From the NCBI RefSeq assembly GCF_900087015.1, contig NZ_FLKP01000002.1:1984001-2048000 (forward strand): a stretch of 64,000 nucleotides of DNA. The letters run 5' to 3'. Below the pieces are notes generated by a model, which was given only the letters and a program-made list of their open reading frames with translations, was not told the origin of the DNA and searched no databases. How positions within the stretch are numbered: position 1 is the stretch's first letter; every line of letters begins with the position of its first letter. The translations under genes were made by a program, and so were the position numbers. This DNA is from Christensenella timonensis. Lineage in GTDB: Bacteria; Bacillota; Clostridia; Christensenellales; Christensenellaceae. Positions 14,760 to 22,129 of the stretch are shown here, in pieces.

Positions 14760-16952
14760 CTATGAAATTTTGTCAATCGATATACTATCTCGCTGTCCAA
14801 AAAACACATGACCAGTACCGTCTGTCAGCGGAATACGCTTCGTTATTTTTCCTCCGCCATATTCAACGATCTCGATCTTGACCCCGGTAAGATATGGTTT
14901 GCAAACAACATTTCCGTCCTTGTCTTGCTCCAATCGCCCAATAGTTGGATTATCCAGGTATTCCTTACTGTATGTACATACGACATCATACTGTTTATTT
15001 GGGTCTGGTGTATTACCTGTATATAACTCATAGCTACTTTTCGCAGCATTTTCTGCATCAGCTGTTTTGTATCCGGGTATTCCTGCAATATCATTAATCA
15101 GGCTATATTCCCTGCCAGGCTTAAGATTAGCTTTCTTCTGCCGATCCTCCGACGTAGCGATTTCAACAATCGCCTGTGTTTTTTCATCCGTTGTCCCCTT
15201 GTTCTTTTCTAACAGGGTCACCGTATAATCTACGCTGCTTACGGAATCCAGTACAAATCCCAAAGCATTTAATACTATCTCGGCACCTGCCGACGCCTTG
15301 CTTCCCTTAGGTTCGTACACATTTCCATTCCCTAAATCCGTGCCGGAATCGCCATCCATCCCCTCCAGGCTCATCTTTGCAAAACCTTTTGCAGGATCAA
15401 AGGAAACATTGGTTTGTGTATAGCTACCAACGGTTTCCCATGGCGCCTCGATAATCTGCTCGCTGTTACTCTCAGGCCGGCTGGGGTTAATTGGATAGGT
15501 TCGTCCATCGACAATCAAAGCTTCTCCATTCTCGGAAAGAGTCGCCCCAGGGACAGTGCTGCAACATGCTTTATTCCATTCTGCAGCACCAGAGGTCGTC
15601 CATTGCGGCCCGCTGTTTTGTGCCTCATCCATCTGCTGCTCGAAATCATCCAGCATCGCCGCGTTCACACCGTGGATCGTTTCATTCGGATGTGCTTTCA
15701 AATAGTCCCGCATTCCCTCCAGTGTCGCAGGCAACGGCTCTTGCGGCGGCTGCCACCCAAACTGCGCCGCCTCCGTCGATGCCTTTTTGTCGTTCCCCTG
15801 CGGCGGCTGCCACCCGGATTGCGCGGCCTCCGTCGACGCCTTTTTGTCGTCTTTATCCATAGTATACACCATATTCGTTCCATATGCCGTATCTTTTTGC
15901 TGCGGCTCCTCCGTCTGCCCGCTCACCTTGCCCCCCAGGGGGCCTTCCGCGCCAGCGCGCCCTCTCTCGCCTTGCGGCGATTCACCTTGTCTCGTCGCCG
16001 AGCTCGGATTCACCTTGTCCCCCAGGGGACTTTCTCTCCTCGCCGAGCTCGGATTCACCTTGTCCCGCAGCTGCGCGATCCGCCTCTCCAGCGCGGGCAT
16101 AAACTGTTCCATCTGCCCTTGCACAAACTCGTTTTTCAGTTCTTCCTCCCCAAACAGCCCCTGCAAAAACGGATCCGACAGGTCTCCATCCGTCCAGTTT
16201 CCCTGCTTGTCTGTCCCTTCCGCCGGTTTTACCTCGCCCGACATCAGCTGCCCCGCCAACTGCCCCACAGCCTCCTTGAACGCCTTTATCCTGCCTTCCC
16301 TGTATTCCTGCTCCCAGCTGTCACGGTTCAGTTCCATCAAAAACGGGTCGCCCGTATCTCCCTCGTGCGCCAGCACATTGTCCATCAGCGTCCGCGCGTA
16401 TGGCTTGCCCTGCGCCTGTGGCGCGCCTTCCTTCTCCCCTGCCTGCTTTTGCATCTGCGGCGGCTGCCACCCAAACTGTGCCGCCTGCGTCGACGCCTTT
16501 TTGTCGTTCCCCTGCGGCGGCTGCCATCCAAACTGCGCTGCCTGCGTCGACGCCTTTTTGTCGTCCCCCTGCGGCGGCTGCCATCCGAACTGCGCAGCCT
16601 GCGTCGACGCCTTTTTGTCCTCCCCCTGCGGCGGCTGCCACCCGGATTGCGCTGCCTCCAGCGACGCCTTTTTGTCGTTCCCCCGCGGCGGCTGCCACCC
16701 GAACTGTGCCGCCTGCGTCGAGGTCTTTTTGTCCTCCCCCTGCGGCGGCTGCCACCCGGATTGCGCTGCCTCCAGCGCCGCCTGCTTTGCCCGCTCCTCC
16801 GCTTCTTGCTGCCTGCGCTTACGTTCCTCTTCTTCCTGCCGTTTACGTTCCTCTTCTTTCCTGCGCCGCTCCGCCTCGCGCTTCTGCCGCGCCCGCTCCT
16901 CTTCCTGCCTGCGTATCCGTGCATCCCGCTCGCTGTGCTGTTCTTTTCCCAT
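14760..16952 (-). CDS. Repeat-rich protein with GWQPP repeats; unknown function
   Basis: 730 residues from the ATG at 16952, chosen because a purine-rich GGAAAGGAAAAGG precedes it and the highly charged N-terminus starts there; the frame is open further but would overlap the DeoR gene. Residues 5-50 are an Arg/Glu-rich helix likely to form a coiled coil. Then come six units of a 19-residue repeat (type KKASTQAAQFGWQPPQGND), a linker with two DKVNPSSA-type units, two more GWQPP units (about 365-405), and a 320-residue C-terminal region with no domain I know. No signal peptide or membrane segment is visible. Repeat units alternate between SGW and FGW forms, suggesting recent duplication. Confidence 0.75.
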   Translation of the reverse strand: MGKEQHSERDARIRRQEEERARQKREAERRRKEEERKRQEEEERKRRQQEAEERAKQAALEAAQSGWQPPQGEDKKTSTQAAQFGWQPPRGNDKKASLEAAQSGWQPPQGEDKKASTQAAQFGWQPPQGDDKKASTQAAQFGWQPPQGNDKKASTQAAQFGWQPPQMQKQAGEKEGAPQAQGKPYARTLMDNVLAHEGDTGDPFLMELNRDSWEQEYREGRIKAFKEAVGQLAGQLMSGEVKPAEGTDKQGNWTDGDLSDPFLQGLFGEEELKNEFVQGQMEQFMPALERRIAQLRDKVNPSSARRESPLGDKVNPSSATRQGESPQGERGRAGAEGPLGGKVSGQTEEPQQKDTAYGTNMVYTMDKDDKKASTEAAQSGWQPPQGNDKKASTEAAQFGWQPPQEPLPATLEGMRDYLKAHPNETIHGVNAAMLDDFEQQMDEAQNSGPQWTTSGAAEWNKACCSTVPGATLSENGEALIVDGRTYPINPSRPESNSEQIIEAPWETVGSYTQTNVSFDPAKGFAKMSLEGMDGDSGTDLGNGNVYEPKGSKASAGAEIVLNALGFVLDSVSSVDYTVTLLEKNKGTTDEKTQAIVEIATSEDRQKKANLKPGREYSLINDIAGIPGYKTADAENAAKSSYELYTGNTPDPNKQYDVVCTYSKEYLDNPTIGRLEQDKDGNVVCKPYLTGVKIEIVEYGGGKITKRIPLTDGTGHVFFGQRDSISIDKIS
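15742..15856 (-). repeat. Second block of 57-bp coding repeats (two units)
   Basis: Two further units of the 57-bp repeat, encoding KKASTEAAQSGWQPPQGND-type sequence, about 600 bases from the main block in the same gene. Confidence 0.8.
16455..16796 (-). repeat. Main block of 57-bp tandem coding repeats (six units)
   Basis: Successive ctgcggcggctgcca starts are 57 bases apart (for example 16455 and 16512). The period is a whole number of codons (19), and the units differ at a few positions (S/F before GW; E, N or D near the end). Confidence 0.85.
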
Positions 16953-16971
16953 TTTTCCTTTTCCTTTCCAT

Positions 16972-17000
16972 AAAAAAAGAAGCACATCCCTGTGCTCCTT
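16972..17000 (-). terminator. Intrinsic terminator in the leader of the repeat-protein gene (possible attenuator)
   Basis: Minus-strand arms AAGGAGCACA and TGTGCTTCTT make a 10-bp stem with a GGGA loop followed by seven Ts. The last T is only about 20 bases from the ATG at 16952, and that gap is filled by the ribosome binding site. Transcription of the repeat gene therefore has to pass through it unless it starts elsewhere. It could also serve as the distant terminator of the DeoR gene. Confidence 0.7.
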
Positions 17001-17021
17001 CCCATATTTTTTTACGATCCC

Positions 17022-17076
17022 ATCATACCACGCCCGCCCCGGACTTTGGCGGACATCTGCCGGACTTTTTCGGACA
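17022..17076 (-). promoter_or_regulatory. Direct repeats and possible activator-dependent promoter of the repeat-protein gene
   Basis: Two 17-base copies of TGTCCGNNNAAGTCCGG (17060-17076 and 17039-17055) repeat with a 21-base period. A TATGAT (17022-17027) follows with no recognisable -35 box; the second repeat covers that position. Direct repeats of about two helical turns are typical of LytTR or related activators. The pairing with a particular regulator is inference. Confidence 0.45.
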
Positions 17077-17091
17077 TTCAGCGCGCAGCGT

Positions 17092-17859
17092 TTATACGAT
17101 CTCCACGCCCGTACTGTTCGCAACGCGCAGCCCGTTCTTGTCCAGCCCGTCGTCGGAGACGAGGACTTCAATGTCTTCCATGTTTGCAAACGTGAACGGC
17201 AGCACCTTGCCCATCTTGTTGCTGTCCATCAATATAATGACCCGGCGCGCCCGCCCAAGCACTTCCTTCTTGATCTCCGCTTCCGTATACGTTCCTGTCG
17301 TAAAACCGTTTTCAATCGAAAAACCGCTGGCCGCCAAAAAGGCGGTGTCAATATTCACTTCCTGTATGAAACGCGTGCAGTTCGTCCCTGATACGGCGAC
17401 CGTATTGCGGTTTACCTGCCCGCCGATCAGCGTAACGCTCAGCTTCTGCTTTTTGATGAGCTCCAGGGCAATATTTACCCCGGAGGTCAGCACGGAGAGG
17501 TATTCGTCGGGCATCTCTTTTACAAACTGCATCATCGTGGAGCCTGCGTCGATATAAATGGAGCGGCCGGGTTCTATGAACTTTACCGCCTTTTTCGCGA
17601 TCTGGCACTTTTCCCCCACACACTCCGTCGCGCGCTGCGAAAAGACATTCTCCGCTTCCAGGGAAAGCTTGTGCAGGGCGACGGCGCCGCCGTGCGTACG
17701 CTTGAGCGCGCCCTGCTCCTCCAAAAACTTCAAGTCCCGCCGCAGCGTGACCCCCGAGCAATCGGGAAACGCTGCTTCCAGCTCCCTTAAGGTGATCTCC
17801 CCGCGTTCCTTTAACAGTTCCTTGATCTCTTCGCGCCTCTTCATGATAGATTGCCCCAT
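17092..17859 (-). CDS. DeoR/GlpR-family transcriptional regulator
   Basis: 255 residues. The N-terminal winged helix-turn-helix (about 6-60) contains the family signature ITLRELEAAF...GVTLRRDLKFLEEQGALKRTHGGAV. The C-terminal domain has the sugar-phosphate sensor pattern (IDAGSTMMQF, LTSGVNIALEL, LIGGQVNRNTVAVSG). Such proteins repress carbohydrate-use genes and are released by a phosphorylated sugar. No sugar operon lies beside it, so the target is unknown. It has its own promoter and no nearby partner on its strand except the repeat-protein gene 140 bases downstream. Confidence 0.92.
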   Translation of the reverse strand: MGQSIMKRREEIKELLKERGEITLRELEAAFPDCSGVTLRRDLKFLEEQGALKRTHGGAVALHKLSLEAENVFSQRATECVGEKCQIAKKAVKFIEPGRSIYIDAGSTMMQFVKEMPDEYLSVLTSGVNIALELIKKQKLSVTLIGGQVNRNTVAVSGTNCTRFIQEVNIDTAFLAASGFSIENGFTTGTYTEAEIKKEVLGRARRVIILMDSNKMGKVLPFTFANMEDIEVLVSDDGLDKNGLRVANSTGVEIV

Positions 17860-17885
17860 CCCTTTTCCAGTCGATTTCTTACAAT

Positions 17886-17914
17886 ATTATACCATCTCCA
17901 TCACCTTAATGTAA
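17886..17914 (-). promoter_or_regulatory. Sigma-A promoter of the DeoR gene
   Basis: On the minus strand TTACAT (17909-17914) and TATAAT (17886-17891) are 17 bases apart, about 27 bases upstream of the ATG. The rest of 17915-18020 is AT-rich and I see nothing else in it. Confidence 0.7.
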
Positions 17915-18021
17915 CTTTTCATGACAAATTAGCGCCCTTTCCAAAAAAAATTTTTAAAAAATTTATATTTGAACATTTTCCGAATTATTTCCCCAAATGC
18001 GAAGATATCGCATTTTTTAAA

Positions 18022-18035
18022 TGAACGCACGTTCA
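18022..18035. promoter_or_regulatory. Upstream inverted-repeat operator (TGAACG-CA-CGTTCA)
   Basis: A perfect inverted repeat lies 50 bases ahead of the -35 box of the radical SAM gene. Its core GAAC-N4-GTTC also fits the Gram-positive LexA box. The sister site at 18123 has three central bases instead of four, which fits a TetR-type dimer better than LexA. Confidence 0.5.
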
Positions 18036-18084
18036 CAGGAGTGCCCTTTTGCCCTCAAAAGCCCATTAAAAAGCCTTTTCCGCC

Positions 18085-18113
18085 TTGACTTTTTCATTTT
18101 CAGAACGTATTAT
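18085..18113 (+). promoter_or_regulatory. Sigma-A promoter of the radical SAM gene
   Basis: TTGACT (18085-18090) and TATTAT (18108-18113) are 17 bases apart. Start is expected near 18120, about 80 bases ahead of the ATG. Confidence 0.8.
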
Positions 18114-18122
18114 GTACATTAA

Positions 18123-18137
18123 ATGAACTGCGTTCAT
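18123..18137. promoter_or_regulatory. Inverted-repeat operator at the transcription start (ATGAAC-TGC-GTTCAT)
   Basis: A perfect 15-base inverted repeat begins within three or four bases of the predicted start, where a bound protein would block transcription. It shares half-site TGAAC with the upstream site at 18022. Confidence 0.55.
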
Positions 18138-18199
18138 ATAAGGTTTTTCAGAGATATGTCGCAACAGGCACACAGGATTTATTTGGAGGTTTTATTATT

Positions 18200-19684
18200 A
18201 TGGCAAGTGTAAAAGACGCAATTAAAGGCGCAGGCGCAAACGTTGCTTTTTCGGCAGCCTTTAAGTATCTGGAAAAAGACCCGGTGAAGAATCTTCCCAA
18301 GCTCCTGAAATGGGCGGACAACTTTACAAAGGGCAACCAGTGGAACAAATCCGTGAAAAATTTCCAGGATTGGTGGGATCAGCAGACATGGCAGGGCGTG
18401 CTCATGAAGCGCGTGCTGACCGACGTCAACGTAAACTATTTGAAGCGTTTTATTCTGAACTTCTTCCTCAATTCCGGCGTCAAGGGCATGCCCATCGCGC
18501 AGGCAAAGGGTAAGGAAATGGGCGTTCAGGTTCCGTGGGCGATCCTCATGGACCCGACGTCTGCTTGCAACCTGAAATGTATCGGCTGCTGGGCTGCCGA
18601 ATACGGCAAGCACTACAACCTGACTTACGAAAAGATGGACGAGATCATCGAGCAGGGCAAGGAACTCGGTATCTATGTATACCTGTTCTCCGGCGGCGAG
18701 CCGCTCGTTCGTAAAAAAGACCTGATCCGTCTTGCGGAAAAACATTCCGATTGCGCTTTCGGCGCATTCACGAACGCTACGCTGATCGACGAAGACTTCG
18801 TGCAGGACTTGCTGCGCGTGGGTAACTTCACGTTCATGATCTCTGTGGAAGGTACGCCCGAAGAAACGGATGCACGCCGCGGCCAGGGAACGTACGACAA
18901 GGTCATGAAGGCGATGAAGCTCTTGAAAGACGCTGGTATCCCCTTCGGCTATTCCGCATGCTACCACAGCCAGAACTACAAGACGATCGCCAGCGACGAA
19001 TGGAACGATACGATGATCGAAGCAGGCTGCCTGTTCGGTTGGCTGTTCACCTACATGCCCATCGGCAAGGATGCTGTTATGGATCTGTGCGTAACGCCTG
19101 AGCAGCGTGCTTATATGTACAAGCGTGTTCGCGAGATGCGTGAATATAAGCCGCTTTTCATCCTCGATTTCTGGAACGACGGCGAATATGTCGGCGGATG
19201 TATCGCTGGCGGGCGCCGTTACTTCCACATCAACTCCAACGGCGACTGCGAACCGTGCGCGTTCATCCATTATGCGACGCACAACATCAACGAATGTACG
19301 CTGGAAGAGGCTCTCGGCAGCCCGCTCTTCCGTAAATACCAGGAAGGCCAGCCGTTCTCCGACAACCTGCTGCGTCCGTGCCCGCTGCTTGACAATCCGG
19401 AAGGACTGCGTAAAGCTGTCAACGAATCCGGCGCGCATCCGACACAGGACTTGGATCTTGAGGGCGTTGACGTATTGACGGCAAAGACGGACAAGATCGC
19501 TGAAAACTGGAAAGTCAAAGCGGACGAAATCTGGGCTTGCGGCCACTTCCCCTTCAACGGCGTGATCAACCACGCAATGGACAAGAGGGTCGACACGACA
19601 AACGGCCAGGGTGCTGCTGCCTGCGGCAACTGCGGACACGTTCCGTGCGACCGTGCGACAGAAAAACCCGCTGGGCTCGACTGA
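18200..19684 (+). CDS. Radical SAM/SPASM-like protein
   Basis: 494 residues. About 105 N-terminal residues precede the radical SAM core, which opens with CNLKCIGC (C123, C127, C130) and has the SAM-binding SGGEPL. A SPASM-like cysteine region follows (GGCIAGGRRYFHINSNGDCEPC...CPLLDNP), and the tail ends in CGNCGHVPC. GGAGG lies 11 bases ahead of the ATG. The gene stands alone between a promoter with two operators and a shared terminator. Its codon use (many CGT, GCT, AAG) differs from neighbours and resembles that of highly expressed genes. The substrate is not evident; convergence with a glycolipid synthase may be chance. Confidence 0.9.
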   Translation: MASVKDAIKGAGANVAFSAAFKYLEKDPVKNLPKLLKWADNFTKGNQWNKSVKNFQDWWDQQTWQGVLMKRVLTDVNVNYLKRFILNFFLNSGVKGMPIAQAKGKEMGVQVPWAILMDPTSACNLKCIGCWAAEYGKHYNLTYEKMDEIIEQGKELGIYVYLFSGGEPLVRKKDLIRLAEKHSDCAFGAFTNATLIDEDFVQDLLRVGNFTFMISVEGTPEETDARRGQGTYDKVMKAMKLLKDAGIPFGYSACYHSQNYKTIASDEWNDTMIEAGCLFGWLFTYMPIGKDAVMDLCVTPEQRAYMYKRVREMREYKPLFILDFWNDGEYVGGCIAGGRRYFHINSNGDCEPCAFIHYATHNINECTLEEALGSPLFRKYQEGQPFSDNLLRPCPLLDNPEGLRKAVNESGAHPTQDLDLEGVDVLTAKTDKIAENWKVKADEIWACGHFPFNGVINHAMDKRVDTTNGQGAAACGNCGHVPCDRATEKPAGLD

Positions 19685-19694
19685 TCAAAGCATA

Positions 19695-19727
19695 TAAAAA
19701 AGGCATCCATACCGGATGCCTTTTTTT
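19695..19727. terminator. Bidirectional terminator between radical SAM and glycosyltransferase genes
   Basis: Arms AGGCATCC and GGATGCCT carry A and T runs outside, so it can serve both converging genes. Confidence 0.88.
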
Positions 19728-19733
19728 GATTCG

Positions 19734-20846
19734 TTACACCAGCTTTTCGATAAACTTTGCCAGCATACCCGCACTGTTTTTTTTGCCCCATTTCTTTTGT
19801 GCGCGCTTCATTTCGCTCAACTTTACATCATTGAGCCGCATCTGCTTTAAGACCATGCTCAAGGGCTGGTATTCGTTCGCGTGCACCGCCAGCGAATTGT
19901 TGAGCAGGAAAGCAATGTTCATGTTTTCCACGCCCGGCATGGGCTTAGTGAGGATCATCGGCTTTTCCTTGGCGATGGCCTCCGATGTGGAAAGCCCGCC
20001 CGGCTTGGTGATGACCGCGTCCGCCGCGTCGATGTATTCGTCCATATTATCCACAAACCCCAAAATATGCACCGGGTTGTTGAAATCCATGGCCAGCAGC
20101 TTGTTTTTCAGCCGCGTGTTCGTGCCGCATATGGTGACGACCTGCGTCCCCTCCACCGTATCGATGTCCTGCAGCACGGGCACGAGGCCCGCAAACCCCA
20201 TGCCGCCCGAAGCCATGAGCACGGTGAACATATCCGGATCCAGCCCCAGCTTTTCCCGCGCTTCTTTTTGCGCGATACAGCGCGCGAACTTCGGCGCGAT
20301 CGGGATGCCTGTGGGCAATATCTTGTTTTCGGCGATGCCCCGGGCTGTAAACTCCGGGATCAGCAGCTCGTTGGCCGCGACGAAATAGTCCATTGCCGTA
20401 TATTCCCAGAACGGGTGCAGCGAATAGTCTGTCACGATGCCGATGCTTTTGATGTCCGGGTCGATCATGCCCGCTTCCTTCAAGGAAGTGATGAGGATCG
20501 CCGTCATGACGATGGAACAGACGATCACATCCGGCTTTGTTTCCTCGATGTATTTCTGCATCTTGCTTTTGGTCAGGTTGGCAAACGCCCACGGGAAATA
20601 CATTTTCATGTCCGAGCGCCCGTTGGCCTTTTCCGCGGCCTTGTAGATGTTCTCGTTCAGCTTGGGCACAAACCTGCCCATTGCGGTATACCCCTTGTCA
20701 AAGCCGAGGCCGATGGGCTTTGCGAGGAATTTGTAAGTATCTAAAATCTCGCACGTATGGCCCCTTTGCTCCATACACGCGCGCAGCGCTTTACTTGTCG
20801 CATTGTGTCCCTGCCCGACCGTCATGCTCAAAATCAGTATTTTCAT
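19734..20846 (-). CDS. MGDG-synthase/UgtP-like glycosyltransferase (GT28)
   Basis: 370 residues. The start MKILILSMTVGQGHNATSKAL is the N-terminal motif of monogalactosyl- or diglucosyl-diacylglycerol synthases, and the C-terminal domain has GFVDNMDEYIDAADAVITKPGGLSTSEA, the nucleotide-sugar site of the MurG-like GT28 fold. It should transfer a sugar from a UDP donor to diacylglycerol at the inner membrane face, making membrane glycolipids or lipoteichoic-acid anchors. Sugar and number of additions cannot be told. Transcribed alone, opposite to murG-like upstream. Confidence 0.88.
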   Translation of the reverse strand: MKILILSMTVGQGHNATSKALRACMEQRGHTCEILDTYKFLAKPIGLGFDKGYTAMGRFVPKLNENIYKAAEKANGRSDMKMYFPWAFANLTKSKMQKYIEETKPDVIVCSIVMTAILITSLKEAGMIDPDIKSIGIVTDYSLHPFWEYTAMDYFVAANELLIPEFTARGIAENKILPTGIPIAPKFARCIAQKEAREKLGLDPDMFTVLMASGGMGFAGLVPVLQDIDTVEGTQVVTICGTNTRLKNKLLAMDFNNPVHILGFVDNMDEYIDAADAVITKPGGLSTSEAIAKEKPMILTKPMPGVENMNIAFLLNNSLAVHANEYQPLSMVLKQMRLNDVKLSEMKRAQKKWGKKNSAGMLAKFIEKLV

Positions 20847-20958
20847 AGAAAAACCCCGTTACATCGCTTTTTTCATCAAATTTAATATATCATAGATACC
20901 CACTTCATTCAACGCCCTAACTATGAAACCTTTCTTAAGATTGGCGGGCAACGCGCTA

Positions 20959-20987
20959 TTGCGGGAGGCCTCTTCTTGTGCTATGAT
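20959..20987 (+). promoter_or_regulatory. Sigma-A promoter of the murG-like operon
   Basis: TTGCGG (20959-20964) and TATGAT (20982-20987) are 17 bases apart, 70 bases ahead of the ATG. Confidence 0.6.
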
Positions 20988-21058
20988 AGATGTTGGCCTT
21001 TTTGCTTTGTCCACGCGCTTTTGTGGATACCGCGGGCCAATCGGAGAGGTATATTTTT

Positions 21059-22129
21059 ATGGAAAGCACACAAAAGAAAATCGTACTCACAGGCGGCGGC
21101 AGCGCGGGTCATGTCACGCCCAACTTAGCGCTTGTGCCCGGCCTGCTGAGCCATGGTATAGACGTACATTATGTCGGTACCGCAGACGGTATCGAAAAGA
21201 CGCTTGTACACGATATCCCCTTCCACGCGATCAGCGCGGGAAAGATGCGCCGCTACGCGAGCCTCAAAAACGTGACGGATATTTTCAAGATATTCAAGGG
21301 AACAAAGGAAGCCAAACAAATATTAAAGGAGCTGCGGCCCGACCTTGTTTTTGCCAAAGGAGGCTTTGTATCCGTACCCGTCGTCTGGGCGGCGGCAAAG
21401 CTTAAAATTCCCGTTATCCTGCATGAAAGCGACTATACGCCCGGCCTTGCCAACAGGCTGTGCATCAAAAAAGCGCAGAAGATCTGCCTGTCTTTCGATA
21501 CGGAGGAGGCGCGTTTTTCAGGCAGCACGCTCACAGGGTCGCCCATCCGATGCGACCTCCTTGCGGGGGATCGCACGCGCGGGCTTTTGAAGCTGCGGTT
21601 TAGCGGCAGTAAACCGGTGTTATTAATAATGGGAGGCTCTCTGGGGGCCCAGGCGTTAAACGACGCGGTGGATGCGGCGATCGAGCCCCTTTGCGGGCGT
21701 TACGACATCGTCCATCTCCGAGGCAAAGGCAAGCTCAATCCCGGGCTTGAAGGCAAAGACAGCTATAGGCAATATGAATATATGGAAGACGGCCTTTCCG
21801 ACGTATTCGCGGCGGCAGACCTTGCCCTTTCGCGTTCCGGCGCCAATGCCATTTTTGAATTTCTGGCTTTGAAGCTGCCTGCTTTGCTTGTGCCGCTCCC
21901 GCTTTCCGCGAGCCGCGGCGACCAGATCCTGAACGCCCGATATTTTGAAAAGCGCGGGTATGCACGCGTACTGGAACAGGAAAAGCTGGATGCGCAGGCC
22001 CTCCTCGGCGCACTGGAAGAGCTGTCCGCGCACAAAGATGAAATGATCCAGTCGATGGAAAACAGTAAGGAAGCGGACGGTACCAAAAACGTACTGGACG
22101 TTATTTTCGAGAGTATGGGAGTACAATGA
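21059..22129 (+). CDS. MurG2-like N-acetylglucosaminyltransferase
   Basis: 356 residues from the ATG at 21059, preceded by GGAGAGG. Motifs of MurG are clear: TGGGSAGHVTPNLAL, FAKGGFVSVPV, HESDYTPGLANR, and the C-terminal GGSLGAQALN and SRSGANAIFEFLAL. The HESD variant instead of HEQN resembles the second MurG paralogue of bacilli. It should add GlcNAc to lipid I, or to a related carrier-linked sugar, at the inner membrane face. No other cell-wall gene is near, so it may be the accessory copy rather than the division-cluster one. It overlaps the methyltransferase gene by 4 bases (ATGA). Confidence 0.9.
   Translation: MESTQKKIVLTGGGSAGHVTPNLALVPGLLSHGIDVHYVGTADGIEKTLVHDIPFHAISAGKMRRYASLKNVTDIFKIFKGTKEAKQILKELRPDLVFAKGGFVSVPVVWAAAKLKIPVILHESDYTPGLANRLCIKKAQKICLSFDTEEARFSGSTLTGSPIRCDLLAGDRTRGLLKLRFSGSKPVLLIMGGSLGAQALNDAVDAAIEPLCGRYDIVHLRGKGKLNPGLEGKDSYRQYEYMEDGLSDVFAAADLALSRSGANAIFEFLALKLPALLVPLPLSASRGDQILNARYFEKRGYARVLEQEKLDAQALLGALEELSAHKDEMIQSMENSKEADGTKNVLDVIFESMGVQ

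Noticed and set aside
15742-16796. CRISPR array suggested by regular 57-bp repeats
   Set aside because: The units are contiguous without spacers, keep reading frame (19 codons) and encode a protein repeat.
15414-16973. Long plus-strand open frames opposite the GWQPP-repeat gene
   Set aside because: They mirror a GC-rich repetitive gene, give Arg/Leu/Pro-rich nonsense proteins and lack ribosome binding sites.
16953-17189. N-terminal extension of the repeat protein to 17189
   Set aside because: It would overlap the DeoR gene, cross the terminator hairpin, and has no ribosome binding site.
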